Below are positions 39,357 through 52,208 of a stretch of DNA of 64,000 nucleotides, piece after piece; the stretch's first letter is position 1, and each line of letters begins with the position of its first letter. The translations under genes were made by a program, and so were the position numbers. Under the pieces are notes generated by a model that was given only the letters and a program-made list of their open reading frames with translations, made no database searches and was not told where the DNA came from. The stretch comes from Euonymus europaeus (taxonomy: Eukaryota; Streptophyta; Magnoliopsida; Celastrales; Celastraceae), in contig OY756972.1 in NCBI GenBank assembly GCA_963580455.1, positions 3,921,001 through 3,985,000 on the forward strand, read 5' to 3'.

Positions 39357-39880
39357 TGTTAGAAATTTGATCAAAAAGTTGGACTAGTTCTTTTGCTACA
39401 AAATGAATCCTTGTTTTGTGGAAACACGTTTCCAAGTTGGTTTCTAATTATGAATGTAACTGGTATCATATTTGTAATTGGAAACATCTTGGGTAAGAAT
39501 TCCTAGGTAGAATAAAATTGGAGACATGACACTTCTATAAATACTAGTGGTTTACTAGGTTTATGAGTGTGTTGTGGGTGCAAAAGATAGAGAATTTTAG
39601 GGGCGGTGTGTGGTGAGCACAAACAGAAAATAATGGATTTTATTTTCGGGGTTTGCCTAGATTTCTTGGTGAGAGAAAATTAGGACTGTGTGGTTGTACA
39701 AATTTTCTACATAGTGGAATTGTTCTCTCGGTTGTCTTTTGACAGCACCCGTGGTTTTTCTCCGGATTTGGAGTTTTTCATGTTAAATTCTTGTGTCATG
39801 ATTGTTGCAGTTTTCTATTTCAATTTTCTCTATTGTCGTGTGATATTTCTGCAACAAATATTCCTGAAATTCTTCCAACA
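39357..39880. mobile_element. solo LTR of a Ty1/copia element
   Basis: The 524-bp segment begins TGTTAGAA and ends TTCCAACA. It is flanked by a perfect 5-bp target duplication TGGGG (39352-39356 and 39881-39885). A TATA box, CTATAAATA, lies near 39535. The right half (GGGTGCAAAAGATAGAG..., GTGGTTTTTCTCCGGATTTGG) resembles the R/U5 part of a common eudicot copia family, as I recall it. No internal sequence or second LTR remains, so it arose by LTR-LTR recombination. Confidence 0.85.
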
Positions 39881-40185
39881 TGGGGAAGGGCCAGACGCCT
39901 TAAACTTCTATGACTTCTAGGTTGTGGCGAAACAAAATTTGAACAGGCCACCGTATATCATTTTCTTTTATATGTGTATATTTTGTGGAGTACATGAATA
40001 CAAGGCAGTATGAGCAGGAATTCTTGTGCATTCACTCAATGGCCAATTTCTGTCTTTTTTCCTTTCGGTCTTAGATTGGTATTTTGTCGTAGATGGACTT
40101 CCGGCTATAAAGAAGCGGATGCTTTGTGTTTTTCCAGAGCTATTTGTTTATTGTTATGAGAAATATTTGGTTGGCATTTTGGCAG

Positions 40186-40696
40186 GTATGCACACAAACG
40201 TTCGTGTACGCGTCCTTATGGTGTTGGTCTTTTGGTTGCTGGCTTGGATGAATCTGGAGCTCACCTCTACTACAATTGTCCAAGCACGAACTACTTTGAA
40301 TATCAGGCTTTTGCCGTTGGCTCACGATCTCAAGCTGCAAAGACGTACTTAGAAAGCATGTTTGAGAAGTTCTCGGACTCGTCTTGTGACGATCTGATCA
40401 AGGATGCACTTCTTGCAACAAGGGAAACATTGTAAGGAGAAACCCTCAAGAGTTCGATTTGCACTGTTGCAGTAGGAGTTAGAGAATCTCTCCATATATT
40501 AGATCAAGAAACTGTTCAAAAGTTAGTTGATGCATTTGAGATAATTGGAGAGGCAGAGGGGCCTGCTGCTGAACCAGAAACCGCTCCTGAGCAAGGTTCC
40601 ATTGCAGAAAAATGCCCTGGCTCTGACGAAGGGGTTGCTCCAATGGATATGAAAATGCAAGAACCCGCCCGGTGGCCTCTCCCAGTCTTCAGATGA
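40186..40696 (+). pseudogene. 20S proteasome subunit alpha-6 (PAF) pseudogene, C-terminal half
   Basis: The sequence starts at what is an exon border in plant PAF genes (GGCAG|GTATGCACACAA, product VCTQ). A one-base insertion at 40198 shifts the frame, and reading continues [37 protein letters not shown] and [18 protein letters not shown] at 40433-40435 then replaces the expected Gln codon. Beyond it the same frame goes on, [30 protein letters not shown], and to the VAPMDM tail, where the family stop is lost. The N-terminal half of the roughly 270-residue subunit is missing. Frameshift, nonsense change and truncation make it non-functional. Intron-like sequence before the exon shows a DNA-level duplicate rather than a processed copy. 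Confidence 0.85.
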
Positions 40697-41258
40697 TAAA
40701 TCTAAGTTCAAGTTCGCGGAATTTAGTGGAAAATGGAAGGCACCAATACCATTCCCTTGGAGTATTTTACTTTTGAGCGTCTTTTGTCATGCAATCTATC
40801 TTTGCCTTGGTGGTGCAGACATTTTTATGCTAGTTGTGGTGGACTTGCATTTGCATTTACACTGATGATCTCAGAAAAAATCAATGGACTTTGTTGTGAC
40901 AAAATCAATGTCTATCCAAATGAGATTAGGCAGTTCACAGTGCTTGCAATACAAGAATAAAGATCAAATATATCAATCGAGAGAGCAATAAGGTATTTAT
41001 AAAGAACACAAAAACATCATCATACAGCAGCTGGATGGCATTACCCCTCCCAAAGTAGAGATTAGGGTTTCCAAACAACCACACTGGTAGGGTAGAGCCA
41101 GAAACCAAACGGGAGGCCATGATTCCACCCTAGGCATGTCTGATATTATTGGGAGAGAGCATGATCCTTACTCCAGGTATTTGCACATAACAAAAAATAT
41201 TTCATTGACATAAATTTTGCAATTCTAAGATTAAAAAGAAAAAGATGACCTCCTCAAG

Positions 41259-44200
41259 TTACTTTTCCTTTTGTGCTTTGTCAGGTAGGACGTTATCAGG
41301 AAGAATGAGCTCCGGGGGAGTTTCACGAACAACCCCCAGCAACGAGTCATAATCCTCATCACGACGAGCAAACTTTTTACGAAGCACCTTCTCAAACTCT
41401 ATCTCTTCAAAAGGCTTTGCATTCTCAGCAGCATGAACCTGTGCAAGGTTGGTATAATTAACAGCCGACTGGGAAATAAAAGCTATCTCCTCGTCAGTAA
41501 GCTTCCTCAGAAACTTTGCTGGATTGCCTCCCCATACCTGTTACAGATAAAAAAAAAATAAAGCATACCCATAAGTGAATAGGACAAGCTGAAAGCACAA
41601 GGGAACTCCCTTACAAGTTAATACAAAAGAGAGAAACATGAGTAGACACAATGAACATTATACACCATCAAAAATAAAAGAAAGCATATAATTCGTACTT
41701 CATCAGTACGAGGCAGAAAGACAACATTAAAAGAAGATGACAAAGAGAAGTCAAACCAAAAACCAAATAGCTTGTCTACCCAATTGGATCAGGTATCTAA
41801 ACTCCAAGTCCCAATTCCTCCACATTTTAAAGCCAACGACACCCCTCCCCATTTCAAGTGAGAGCCAGAGAGAGATGACTTGACCCAACGAATATTGTAC
41901 ACCATCCAAAAAAAGACTTCAATTCCATCAGTACATGCGCAGAAAGACAACATTAAAAGAAGACTACAAAAAGCAATGTAACTGAGAACCAAATTGCCTG
42001 CTTGTCCATATTTAATCACATATTCACATCGGAATACCCGTGAACATGATAGAATTTTCCCTTTCACACCTTCTGGCACTATCCAGACGATTAGTGACAT
42101 GAAAAATTGGGCAAGCAGAGGAGACATATATGCATAATTCAGACATCAGATTTGCCAAACCCTATCCCATTGTTTTTCGTACTTTTAATCAATTTCGAGG
42201 AATTTTCACTCTATCCCATTGTTTTTGTACTTAAATCGATTTCAAGGAAGTTTCATCAACGTCGCCATTATATACTTTGACAAATATTGAAAACAATTAC
42301 AAAATATTGAAAACAATTACAAATCACCACATGCAATGTCTTCCACTTTATCAATTTACATTTTAATGAGACATTTCCAACCGTTGATACTCATCCAGAC
42401 ACTTTAGATAGTATACATAACTGCATAAAAAACATTAAGTCACCTCTGTAGATAGATAAACCTCAAGCTTCAGCATGTTGATCACGAAAAAAATAAATTA
42501 AGATGAATGTAAAAATAATGAATGAAGTTACCATTAGCACACGTTGAACTAAATAGCAAATCCCAATACATGAAGTCACTTTACATGTGTTAAACACGAC
42601 CAAAAAGAAAAGGAAAAAGGAGATTCCAGACTGACCTCTCCAGAAGGAATCCTTGTATTCTGTCTAACAAGAGCTCCAGCAGCAACCATAGCATTTTTTT
42701 CAACAAAGACGCCGTCGAGAAGTGTTGCTCCCATGCCAACAAAGGCCTCGTCCTCAACAGTACATCCATGTAAAACAGCACTGTGACCTGCCAAGTTTGA
42801 CATTTAAGTCAAAATCACAAAAACAGATGTTGCCCAGATCAGTTTGATTGACATCAATCATGACTAATGGGTACTCTCATATCACTCACCCACAGTCACA
42901 TTGTCCCCAATGATGGTTGGAAGAACCTTTCCACTCAAATTAGACTTCGCCACATGCACAAGAGAGTTATCTTGTATGTTAGTTCTAGATCCAATGCTAA
43001 TACTGTTGACATCACCTATTCAGAAAAGAAAAGGTTCAGCAAAATCTATCAAAAGAATCCCAGATAAAGTATCCATTTACCAATCTACAGCAAATATTCA
43101 GTTGCACATGAATTAAAGGAAGAACCTTAAAACAAGTGTTGTTTCTAAAAGAATACAACAGATGGCTAAACAGAATAGAAATTAAATCAGGCTTAAAAAA
43201 ATAAAGTATAATTCAGTTACATACACGGACCTCGTATGGAAAACTAAAACAAAATAAAAGATTGGAAAACTCAAAATATGTGTGTGTTTCATTTTTCCTT
43301 AAGCATTAGACTATAAAATAAAAATTCTTCTAAAAGCGTACATAGACAAGCCCCTTAATTACCAACAGCAACAAGTATTCACAATTTTCAAATTAAGTTA
43401 AACCAATGGGGAAAATGATTAAAGCTTGTATAGTTTGACATAAAGATCTATAGTGGAAAGTTCCAGATGATAACTAAAGCGGACCTCACGCTTCGATTAT
43501 GTCCACTATGTGTTACATATCATGGATATCTATCACCCATTCTTGTACACTCGTGTAACAATCTAACTATAATAGTGATTAATCATCCTAATTTCGAACA
43601 ATAATAATATTGGCACATCAAAGAAAAAGATTAATAACAGGAAATTGGCCCTACAGAGTTTTTGTCACATCAATTCAAAAACAACAGGATTCATAACATC
43701 AAAATTCAAATGCATCATAGAACTAACATGTGGTTTATGCAGGGGATCTTACCTCTCACAACACATCCATACCAAATAGATGATCCACTCCCTACTTGAA
43801 CATCCCCAATGACAGAGGCACTTGGAGCCACAAATGCATCTTTATCAACCACAGGAGCCTTATCAAAGAGATTCATAAGCGTTCGGTGTCTAGACACTGT
43901 CCCAAAAAATAAGATTAACACTCTGTTTGACAATACACACCACAATCTAGCAGAAATGTAAACTACACAAAGAATAAAGTTAGGGTATAATAAGATATAA
44001 GTAAATCATAATTCCTACCCTCAGCAGCTGGTTTTCTTCTATTATTAACACATTTGGCACAGAAATTATCAACATTGAACCAAAGTAATACCAAAAGGGA
44101 ATCAAAAGCTAGAATGAATAGAATGCCACAAAACAAGCAATCGAAAACCAATTCCAACGGAATTTGATTCTAAGAGCTGCAACAAAGTTATCATGGCATA

Positions 44201-44520
44201 CAAGGAATAAGTCTACTTTCACAGCCAGACACAGAGCGAACGTTCACCATTTATATACCTAATCAAAGAAATGGACATTTGCACCCGATAGAGCTTATCT
44301 AAATAAGGGGGGAAATAAAAATTAACCATCCTATCCTATGAGGAGTACATATTCAGGTGAACTGAAAACCAGATGAGATCCAAAAATAGATAGAGTGGGC
44401 CTTACGTTGCTCCTTAAAGTAGTTGTTGCCCTGGAGGCGGCAACCGAGGCGATCCATTGCCTGGCCGGTCTCGCGAATCCAGAATCCAACGGTGTATACG
44501 GCTCTTCCTAGGGTTCCCAT
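41259..44520 (-). CDS. gamma-carbonic anhydrase of mitochondrial complex I
   Basis: Plant gamma-CAs form a trimeric left-handed beta-helix bound to the matrix side of complex I and needed for its assembly. Exons on the minus strand: 44520-44406, 43896-43753, 43015-42890, 42787-42636, 41537-41259, giving 271 aa, close to the 275-280 known for GAMMACA1/2. The start MGTLGRAVYTVGFWIRETGQ and LSRHRTLMN are family signatures. Hexapeptide repeats run through VAPSASVIGDV, IGSRTNIQDNSLVHVAK, IIGDNVTVGHSAVLHGC and MGATLLDGV. The three zinc-ligand histidines are present at 107, 130 and 135, so it belongs to the 'active-site intact' class and not to the gamma-CA-like class. The C-terminus has TPPELILPDNVLP. 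The first 30-40 residues are a mitochondrial presequence. Confidence 0.95.
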
Positions 44521-47500
44521 CTTCGTTCTTGCAGTCTCCGATCAGTCGTTCTCTGTGAGCTCCTGCTCACTGGGGTTGTGGGTTTTTTCGAGTTTCAGCT
44601 ATGTGGGTGTGATAGGGAAACCAACTCTGGGAAGGGAAAGAGAAATGATGCCGGAGTGGCAGGGTAGAATATCCCGGAAACATTAGAGGGTAGATAAGGG
44701 TTTTCATCTCTCTAATTGGGTTCGGCCCAGCTAAAGGAGAAAAAAATTAATTGGGTCTGCGGTGGACTACTGGACTCCTAACTTCTAAGCCCACAGAAAT
44801 TTTTGGCCAAAAATCAAGCAAATAGAATCAGTGAATCACAGATTCACAGTAGAACTCGGTCACTCACTAAAGCGGATTTTGCAGGCCCGGAGTGAGCCCT
44901 TGACCAGCCCAAAAATATTCATGGCATTTGTATTGCCCGATCTAAGCCCAACTTGGCCAGCCTATTTTCTCTAGATCGGAATTAGGAGTGGCGAAAATTT
45001 TGGCTCCAAGTCGGATAACATAAAATATTTAAGAGATATTTGTATATTTAGAACTGAATTGATTTAGATTTTGAAATGTATTTAATTAATCATACCCAAT
45101 TTAGTGTAAATCCGAACAAGTAAATCGGACAACCATCCAATCCGGGTTAGGATCCAGATAACTAAATCAGACAATTTTTTTTGTGTTTGGACACTAACTT
45201 GATTTTAAACCAAAGACAATATTATCTAAACTTTGCTTAATTTGAGTCGGACAAATCAATCATCGGATCGGATATAATTTTATCATCCCTAATTGGGATC
45301 CGCTCCTCTTCCTTTTGAAGAGAGGGTCTCCGATTACTTATTTTGGATGCAAAAAATATTTTCAAACAATAATAAATGTTATGGATTTTGACCGCTGGAT
45401 CTTGTGTTCGAAAATGAGTTATGATACGTCTGGCCCGGAGTGAGCCCTTGTCCATGCCAAAAAGTGCACTGGATTGTCATGGCAAGAGATGTATACCAAG
45501 CGATTGGAACATTTTCACTGAATTCTCTTTTCCTCCAAAACATTTTTGTAATCTGTTTTTGCTTTTTTGTCAAGTGAAGCACTGAATGTGAGGAGGATGA
45601 TGAAGCAAGTAAGACGCCGGCCGGCTGGCACCCGCACCATATTCGATTTCTGGCCAGCACCTGCCATCGAGAGGGAAGGAGAAGAAGAAGACGTCGGATT
45701 CGATTTCCGGTGTCGTCCAGCTTCACCGAGAGAGGGATATAATGGTCTTTGTAAGCAATATGTATATGACACTATGCTTGAACAATGTTATTTCCTAGTT
45801 TAGGATAACTTGGATCCACAGTCGAATAGAATGAGAGTTAAGTGAGAACTGCAAATCAAATGAAGATGTCATGAAACCTGCATGTAGCTTACATGAGCTG
45901 ACTGCGATTTCAGGTAACTTGCATGTAGCATACATGAGCATTAAGGTGTTTTAAAACGTGCATCTTCAATTTACATGATGTGCTTTTCTATGATATTGAT
46001 AACTGATTTTATTTAATTAATTGATTTAGAAAAATTGATTGATTAGAATGAAATCAAGTTTGTTTTAGGAATAATTATCCCTCCTTATTAAGAGTTATCT
46101 TTTTCCTAATTTAGAGATAATCATTTTCTCACTTCAAGGAAGTCTTTCCTTATTTGTATGGCCTTTGATTCTAAAGATTAGGACACTTCCTATTTTCGTG
46201 GGTCACTATAATAAATATCTTTTAGGCCATCAATTAGGATTTTTTTGATTCCTATACATGTCATATATATTGACTTTGGTAACCAAAATAATCCTAAGTC
46301 TTTTTACTCACACAAGCTAAACCGAAATTGTTGTTTTTGAGCGAGTTGTTATTTTGTTAAACTTAAAGCATTATTGCATTGCACTTTGAGAGCACTCTCG
46401 TGTGTTCTCGGAGCTTGAAGACTTCAATGCGACTCTGAAGTATCGTGTGAAAGAATCTACTTGTGGTTAGATGTATTGAGTGATTCAAGCAAGAAACTAG
46501 TGTAAGTGATGTGGATCCTAACTCTAGGGATATTCTTCTAACATTTTTGTGATAGTAGATTACTTCAAAGGTTAGTGGCTACAGACACCCGAGGTTTTTC
46601 CTTTGATTAGATTTTTCTCATAAATATTGTGTATCGCACTATATTTATTTTAGTATTAAGATTTTCAGTCTTCCAAAAATCAGAAATTATGAAACGTAAT
46701 AAAATGTTAATTAATATCAACATCTCATTTTCGACCGCATAAACTTGTGTTTTGCATAAACTTGTGTTTTGAAGCAAAAATCAATAGTGATAATGATAAA
46801 CACATCATCTATATATATTTTATAAATAAAAAATTATGATGACCAGCACATCATCATCTATATATTTAATTGTCAGATTTTTCTCTCTGTCACTAATTTA
46901 ATCCTATCTTTACAAATTTGTTTTGAATTCTTGAAATATTGACAATTAAGTGAGAGCTATGAATGCAAAGGTCAGCTTGCCAGCTTGGTGAGGTCATTGT
47001 ACACATTTTCAAAGTTGAAAACAGAGACTACAGAGCTAATAAAATATATAGTTTGTAGACTTTTACGTATTTTTAGATTATTATATTCTATTCTTGAAAT
47101 AAAATATACTATCATACGTTGAACAGAATGATAAAGAATTAATAAGTCTTCATCTGGTAAGGAAACCAAAGCTTTTGTTATGACTAACAAGCAGCGATTG
47201 AAAGCATCATTGCACTAATTGTTCATTTTGACCATGAATTCGGACTTAGTTAGAGCTAAATACTTGTATATATTGTGAGTCTTGGAAGTGGACGTCTATA
47301 TCTAGATGACTTCATCAGGCCCGGCCTTGAGCACGGCCGGACATGTGCGACCGCACACTTTTTTTTCTTTTTAATACTAATATTAGTAATATATCAAAAT
47401 CAATAAATCCTTGAAAGATTGAACAATATACTAATATTTGAACAGTTGAAAAAATTTGTGGGTATATTTGAATTTTTATTTGATCCTAAGAGATTGGTTA

Positions 47501-48527
47501 GAGTGAAATACAACAGTTTGAAATAATTTTGTGTCAAGTTTGAAGTTGCTCTAAAATATCTATTGAAGAAATGTGACTTTGAAACTGTGAATGATAATTT
47601 TACTTGTCAAAATGTAGCGCGATCTAAATTTTTTATGCGATTTCATATAGTTATACTTTTTAATCAATTATTATAATTTTAATATAATGAAATTTAAAAA
47701 GCGATCGTCTAGCCTTTCAAAATTGGGTTCACCCATCAAAATTTTATTGTTGTTCTATTTTATGAATTATTGCTTCATATGCAGACTTTACTATTTTATA
47801 CAAATTTTACACAAATGGTAACTAGAAATCAAGAACCAGAAAGACAAATGTAAGAAAGACAAGTCAAGCTGAATAAAACACAAGTCGACCTTGAGCCCCG
47901 CTAAGGAGGTGGAATACTCAACGAGAACGAAAAAAAAGAAGCAAAAACAAGTCAAGCTGAGAATAAAACACACGCCAATCTTGAGCCCCTCCAAGGATAG
48001 GGAGAACAAGAACTTCCATTTCTTACACATGAGGAACACCAACCACAGTATCGCATGTTGGTACTCGTTCAAATACATTAGTGATTGTTTAATGAAAGGT
48101 GACATGGAGGGGAACAAGATACATGCGTGGAACGTAGACAGAACCTATCGTTGTCATCATCAATTAACTATCAAAATTTGTGTCTGTGTGTGTGTGTGGA
48201 GAAACTGTCATGGTTGATTGCATATAAAAAGGCTGTAGGAGTCAACTTTGGTGAGCTGAGCAGCTCATAAGCCGAGCGAGCCGAGGCTATTCAAAAGTTG
48301 GAGGCTTGGAGCAAGTTGAGCCCAGTTTAATGAAGCTAGCCTGAGCCAGTATAAACGGCTGGATTATGTATGTCTTCTTGAGCTGTACGAGATAATATAG
48401 AATAATCCGTTTCTAGAAGAATTTTGGGTACAGTTTTGACTTTTTAAAACACATCTGCTTTAGCCAAAGTTTCCACACAAAGCAACGAAACTAGGGAGGA
48501 GCAGTAGGTGGAGAAAAGACAGACAGT
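44521..48527. other. intergenic region with eroded repeats
   Basis: After the gamma-CA leader, no gene is seen. GGCCCGGAGTGAGCCCTTG occurs at about 44885 and again at 45434, a dispersed short repeat. An LTR-like piece lies at 46061-46725. 47317-47740 begins with CAGGCCCGGCCTTGAGCACG and has GGGTTCACCCATCAAAATTT, as eroded hAT-type sequence would. Two imperfect copies of a unit of about 88 bp (core ACAAGTCAAGCTGA...CTTGAGCCCC) lie at 47858 and 47946. Confidence 0.4.
46061..46725. mobile_element. possible degraded LTR
   Basis: It starts TGTTTTAGGAATAATTATCC, has a TATA-like CTATAATAAATATC near 46206, and a right part with GACACCCGAGGTTTTTCC resembling copia R/U5 sequence. The end TCAACA near 46725 is a guess. 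No target duplication or partner was found. Confidence 0.3.
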
Positions 48528-49382
48528 ACAGCGTTGACTAATGCCAACGGACAAAAACATCCATTAAATATATCTGTGAATTTGTATTAATGTAATATGA
48601 TAAGTTGACTTAATTAATTGATTATTTTAGATAAAAAATTTCTAAAATTAATTTTGTACTTAAATCAAAGATTTTAAAATAAATAACAAAAATTGTGGAT
48701 GGAAAAACCAATTGTGATAGTGAGAATCAAAACATAAAATCACACATAAATTTTTGAGAGAATCAAACATCACTCCACACAGAAATATTGAAAATTTTAA
48801 TATTAATAAATTTAGATTACTTAAGGCAGATAATACAAATTTTGGATGTAAATACAACCACTCTAATATAATTTAATTTGATAGGGCTATTTGCACTCCA
48901 ATTTTTTCCTATTCCACCCCATTACTAGAATAATTCAAACCCCGATTAAAAATATACAAAAACCGTGTTAGGCTTCAAACATAAGTATCCTGTCCGATTT
49001 AATTGTCCAAACCCTAACCAAATTAGATTATTGTCCGATTTACTTTGTCCGAATTTAAATCAATCCGAATATGATTAATTAAGTATGTCCCAAAATTCAA
49101 ACCAGTCCACAATGTGCACAATATAAGATCCATTGTCAAAAAAACATAAATCAACACTCTTTTTCCCTGTCAAAGTTTTAAAAATGCAGCACTTCCTGAA
49201 GTATCCATTCAGCAATTCAAATTACACACATGACATTGAATCACAGCGGTTACATATGATGGAAGAGAGCTAGGAAGACCAAAAAGCATAGTACCACTCT
49301 GGAAGACACCTTAATTTATAACCAACAGTTCAAATGTTTATTCTGGAAATGGAAGGAGTTGGGGAGAAAGAAAAAAAACATT

Positions 49383-51597
49383 TTAGACGAATTGTTTGAG
49401 GTAATCTTCCACAATGGTGTATTTGACATCTGGGTATAGCTCGGAAGCCTCTACTCCAAACGATGGCTCAATCACAAAGTTGTCGAGATTACCTTTCACA
49501 AAGGTTGAGTGGTAAACCGCCAGAATAATGTTCATTGGAAATGGAGACTCTGCAAGAACATGAAACCAATCAACAAGATTGTAAAAACATAAGAAAAGAA
49601 ATTAGATGATCAAAGCTTTTCAACTGACCTTTGATGTCCTTCAGAACTTGCTCCTCTGGAACATACGTTTTCTCCAGGGTTTTCCCAATCAACTTCTCCC
49701 AAAGTGCAACAAGTTCATTAAATGAAAGAGTGTTTTTAGGAGGCTTGATGTAAAGGATCTTGTTCAAGGTTCTTGGATCATCTACGGCTCTTATGGTATA
49801 CGTTCCAATGTCATGTTCATTGTTAAAAACAGCTGCAATCAAAACAAATATACGAAATATGACTCATATATATCTACCAAAAGATAAAAAGTGACCAACT
49901 GAGCATTGAGCATTGCCAACTGGAAACATCTTCAACGCAATTAATTTTTCACAAAGATTAATGAAAGTTTCTTGTAGTGCAGTTGACGATTTGAGGCTTC
50001 AAAAAACCTGGTTCGTTAGCAACCACCAAATTGAACAAGTATTTATAAACGTTAAGCCCATTTTACTGACAACATGAAACTGATAAACTTTCAGTCCTAA
50101 CCACTCGGGTGCAGTTCATGGCTCAAGTTTAATTTTAACAAGAATGAAGTTTACCTCTGGGATTTCCATCTCCAAAGATGATGACCTTGTCTCTAGGAGG
50201 AGCAGTGCCACCAAGCTGACCCAGAGGAGGGAGAATATAGCCAGCAAAGGCGTTGGCAGACACATATGTGTAGGGGATCCCTTCTGCCTCAATTGCACGG
50301 CGGATTTGGGACTTGACTGCGTATGCAGATTTTAATGGCTCCACAGCATCTGCCCGATCAGCGTCAGTTGCAAACTCCGAAGGTAAAAATCTCTGTAGAA
50401 TTGAAGACAATGTCTAAGATTCAGTCTCATACTGTCAAGAACAACTGGGCCAACACATCCCTTAAAAGGCCTCATAAGGGAGGGAGGTTGTCAGCGTTAA
50501 TAAACACTTCACTTACACGGTGCCCAGGCGATGTGGGACTTTTCAACACGCCCCCTCACACATGGGCTGGGCACTCCAGTCCCCCATTTTTGGGCTTTTT
50601 CCATGTGCGGGATGATACGTGCTGCCCCTCCGATACCATGTCAAGAACAACTGGGCCAACACATCCCTTAAAAGGCCTTATAAGGGAGGGAGGTTGCCAG
50701 CGTTAATAAACACTTCACTTACACGGTGCCCAGGCGATGTGGGACTTTTCAACACATACCTAGCATGATTACCCCAGAAAGTTCATCAAGAAAAACAAAG
50801 TACATGCCTAAATTAAATGAACAAGATCTACATTAAAATACCAAATTATAATGAAAAGCAGTCAATCCATGTTCTTCATATTGCCTTTCCTCTTCTGGGC
50901 CCTTTATGTTCACACTTCTATGACCAGTCAAGTAATTACGTAAGGCTTTTAAGCAATACTCCATACAATGAAGTTAATAAGCAATTTAACAGTAGCACCT
51001 CCTCAATGTCTGACCATTTTTATATACTCGTTCTTCCTTTAAAAAATCAAAAGGAAAATACACAAACATATAAAAATACACACACAATCTTCGGCCAGAA
51101 ACATATATTCCGAGACAATTTGGCATCCACATGACAAATAACTAATTAGGTCGATAACTCACTAACCTTAACATTTCCAGCTTCTTTAATGGCAGCGATA
51201 ATTTTGACCTGATCTGCCATTTGCATCTCACCTACAGTAGATATCACCACATCGACCAGCTTAATAGCCTTCACCAGGCTTTCATGGTTGTATAGGTCTC
51301 CCTGCAATTCCACACACATTAAAATCCCATATACGAAAAAAATAAAATAATCAATCACACTATTCGTGGAGTGTAAAACAAAAAAAACAAAAAAACCTAT
51401 GTAGAGCGTATACGCACATAAAGCAAAGTGACTCCCAAGCTCTTGAAGTTCTCAATTAGTTTTCCCTTAACAGGATCAGCGATCGCGCTTTCCCTGACCA
51501 AGGCAAAGGTCGGGTGGCCTAACTTCGCACTCGCTTCCACGACAAATTTTCCGATGTATCCAGTCCCTCCGATGATCAAGATCTTGCTCCCAGCCAT
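49383..51597 (-). CDS. phenylcoumaran benzylic ether reductase-like (copy A)
   Basis: An NADPH-dependent reductase of the PCBER / isoflavone-reductase-like group of atypical short-chain dehydrogenases. PCBERs open the benzylic ether of phenylcoumaran neolignans in the cytosol. Exons: 51597-51418, 51301-51167, 50392-50155, 49832-49629, 49549-49383, giving 307 aa, the family length. NADPH loop IIGGTGYIG at 8-16, VISTVGEMQ, PSEF near 109-112, catalytic Lys132 in YAVKSQIRR, IPYTYVSANAFAGY, and C-terminal EASELYPDVKYT...LKQFV. Exon 1 protein is identical to copy B. Nine substitutions lie elsewhere: V76I, T114A, A119V, A151S, P161T, G163C, N189D, H191R, T268I (A to B). Intron 2 contains a TRIM. Intron 4 has donor GTCAGT where B has GTAAGT. 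It appears intact. Confidence 0.93.
50437..50757 (-). mobile_element. TRIM retrotransposon in intron 2 of PCBER copy A
   Basis: Direct terminal repeats of about 116 bp, each starting TGTCAAGAACAACTGGGCC and ending GACTTTTCAACA on the plus strand, flank about 90 bp of non-coding sequence. The target duplication is CATAC. Copy B has the empty site CTCATACCTAGC. Read on the minus strand, the LTR starts TGTTGAAAAGTCCCACATCG. The interior opens with TGGTATCGGAG, one base from the usual tRNA-Met primer site TGGTATCAGAG, and ends with the purine run GTGAGGGGGCG. It has the same orientation as the host gene. Confidence 0.92.
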
Positions 51598-51690
51598 TTT
51601 TAATAAGGCACACGAAGAATCACTACTCTCTGGTTTTGGAGGGAGACAGAAAGGAGTGCTGTTATGTCAAATGTCGAGCGAAGAAAGCGC

Positions 51691-51699
51691 TATTTATGA
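51691..51699 (-). promoter_or_regulatory. TATA box, PCBER copy A
   Basis: On the minus strand CATAAATAG lies about 95 bp upstream of the ATG. The same word stands at the same distance in copy B (62447-62457). Confidence 0.45.
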
Positions 51700-52208
51700 T
51701 TGGGAAGGACGAAGAGGATATTACACAATTGTCAAAGAGATTAAGTCTTGAATAATTGCAATTGGTGATATTATATTATGGAAAATCTTAATAAATCCTT
51801 TACTTTGTCCATCAATCGTCGAATACAATAATATATTAGACTTTGACAAAAAAAAAATTAATGGTGTTAGGTTTTAAAAATTAGGGGACACATATACGAA
51901 ATTTAAAACATACACCATTTATTTAGATGTGACTAAACTGTTCAATCTGTATGATCAAATTCTATTAGATTCGAATGATCGATTTCATAGGTAAAACCAT
52001 GCGTGACCAAGGGAGCGAAACCAAACTACCCTCTGGATTTTTTCTTCTTTTTTTTAGTGTTAATTTTTTATATAGAAACTTGCTTTTCATATGGGGGAAC
52101 AGTAGGAAAGAAGAACCTGCTTTCCCAACTGCTAGTATTCTCCTCATGTTTCAGCTATGCATGATCAAAGTATTTATCGCACTTCTAATAATATCTATAT
52201 CTACATTG

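Larger units (their letters stand above)
48528..51985. repeat. segmental duplication, copy A
   Basis: It matches 58416-62797 in direct orientation, beginning ACAGCGTTGACTAAT and ending GATTCGAATGATCGATTT. It contains PCBER copy A with about 600 bp of 3' flank and 390 bp of 5' flank. It differs from copy B by the TRIM insertion, by lacking the long-TIR element, by an indel of about 45 bp in the promoter, and by scattered substitutions. Confidence 0.92.

Noticed and set aside
45379..45803. Overlapping frames on both strands near 45.4-45.8 kb
   Set aside because: A GC-richer patch yields open frames on both strands, but no domain, start context or splice structure supports a gene.
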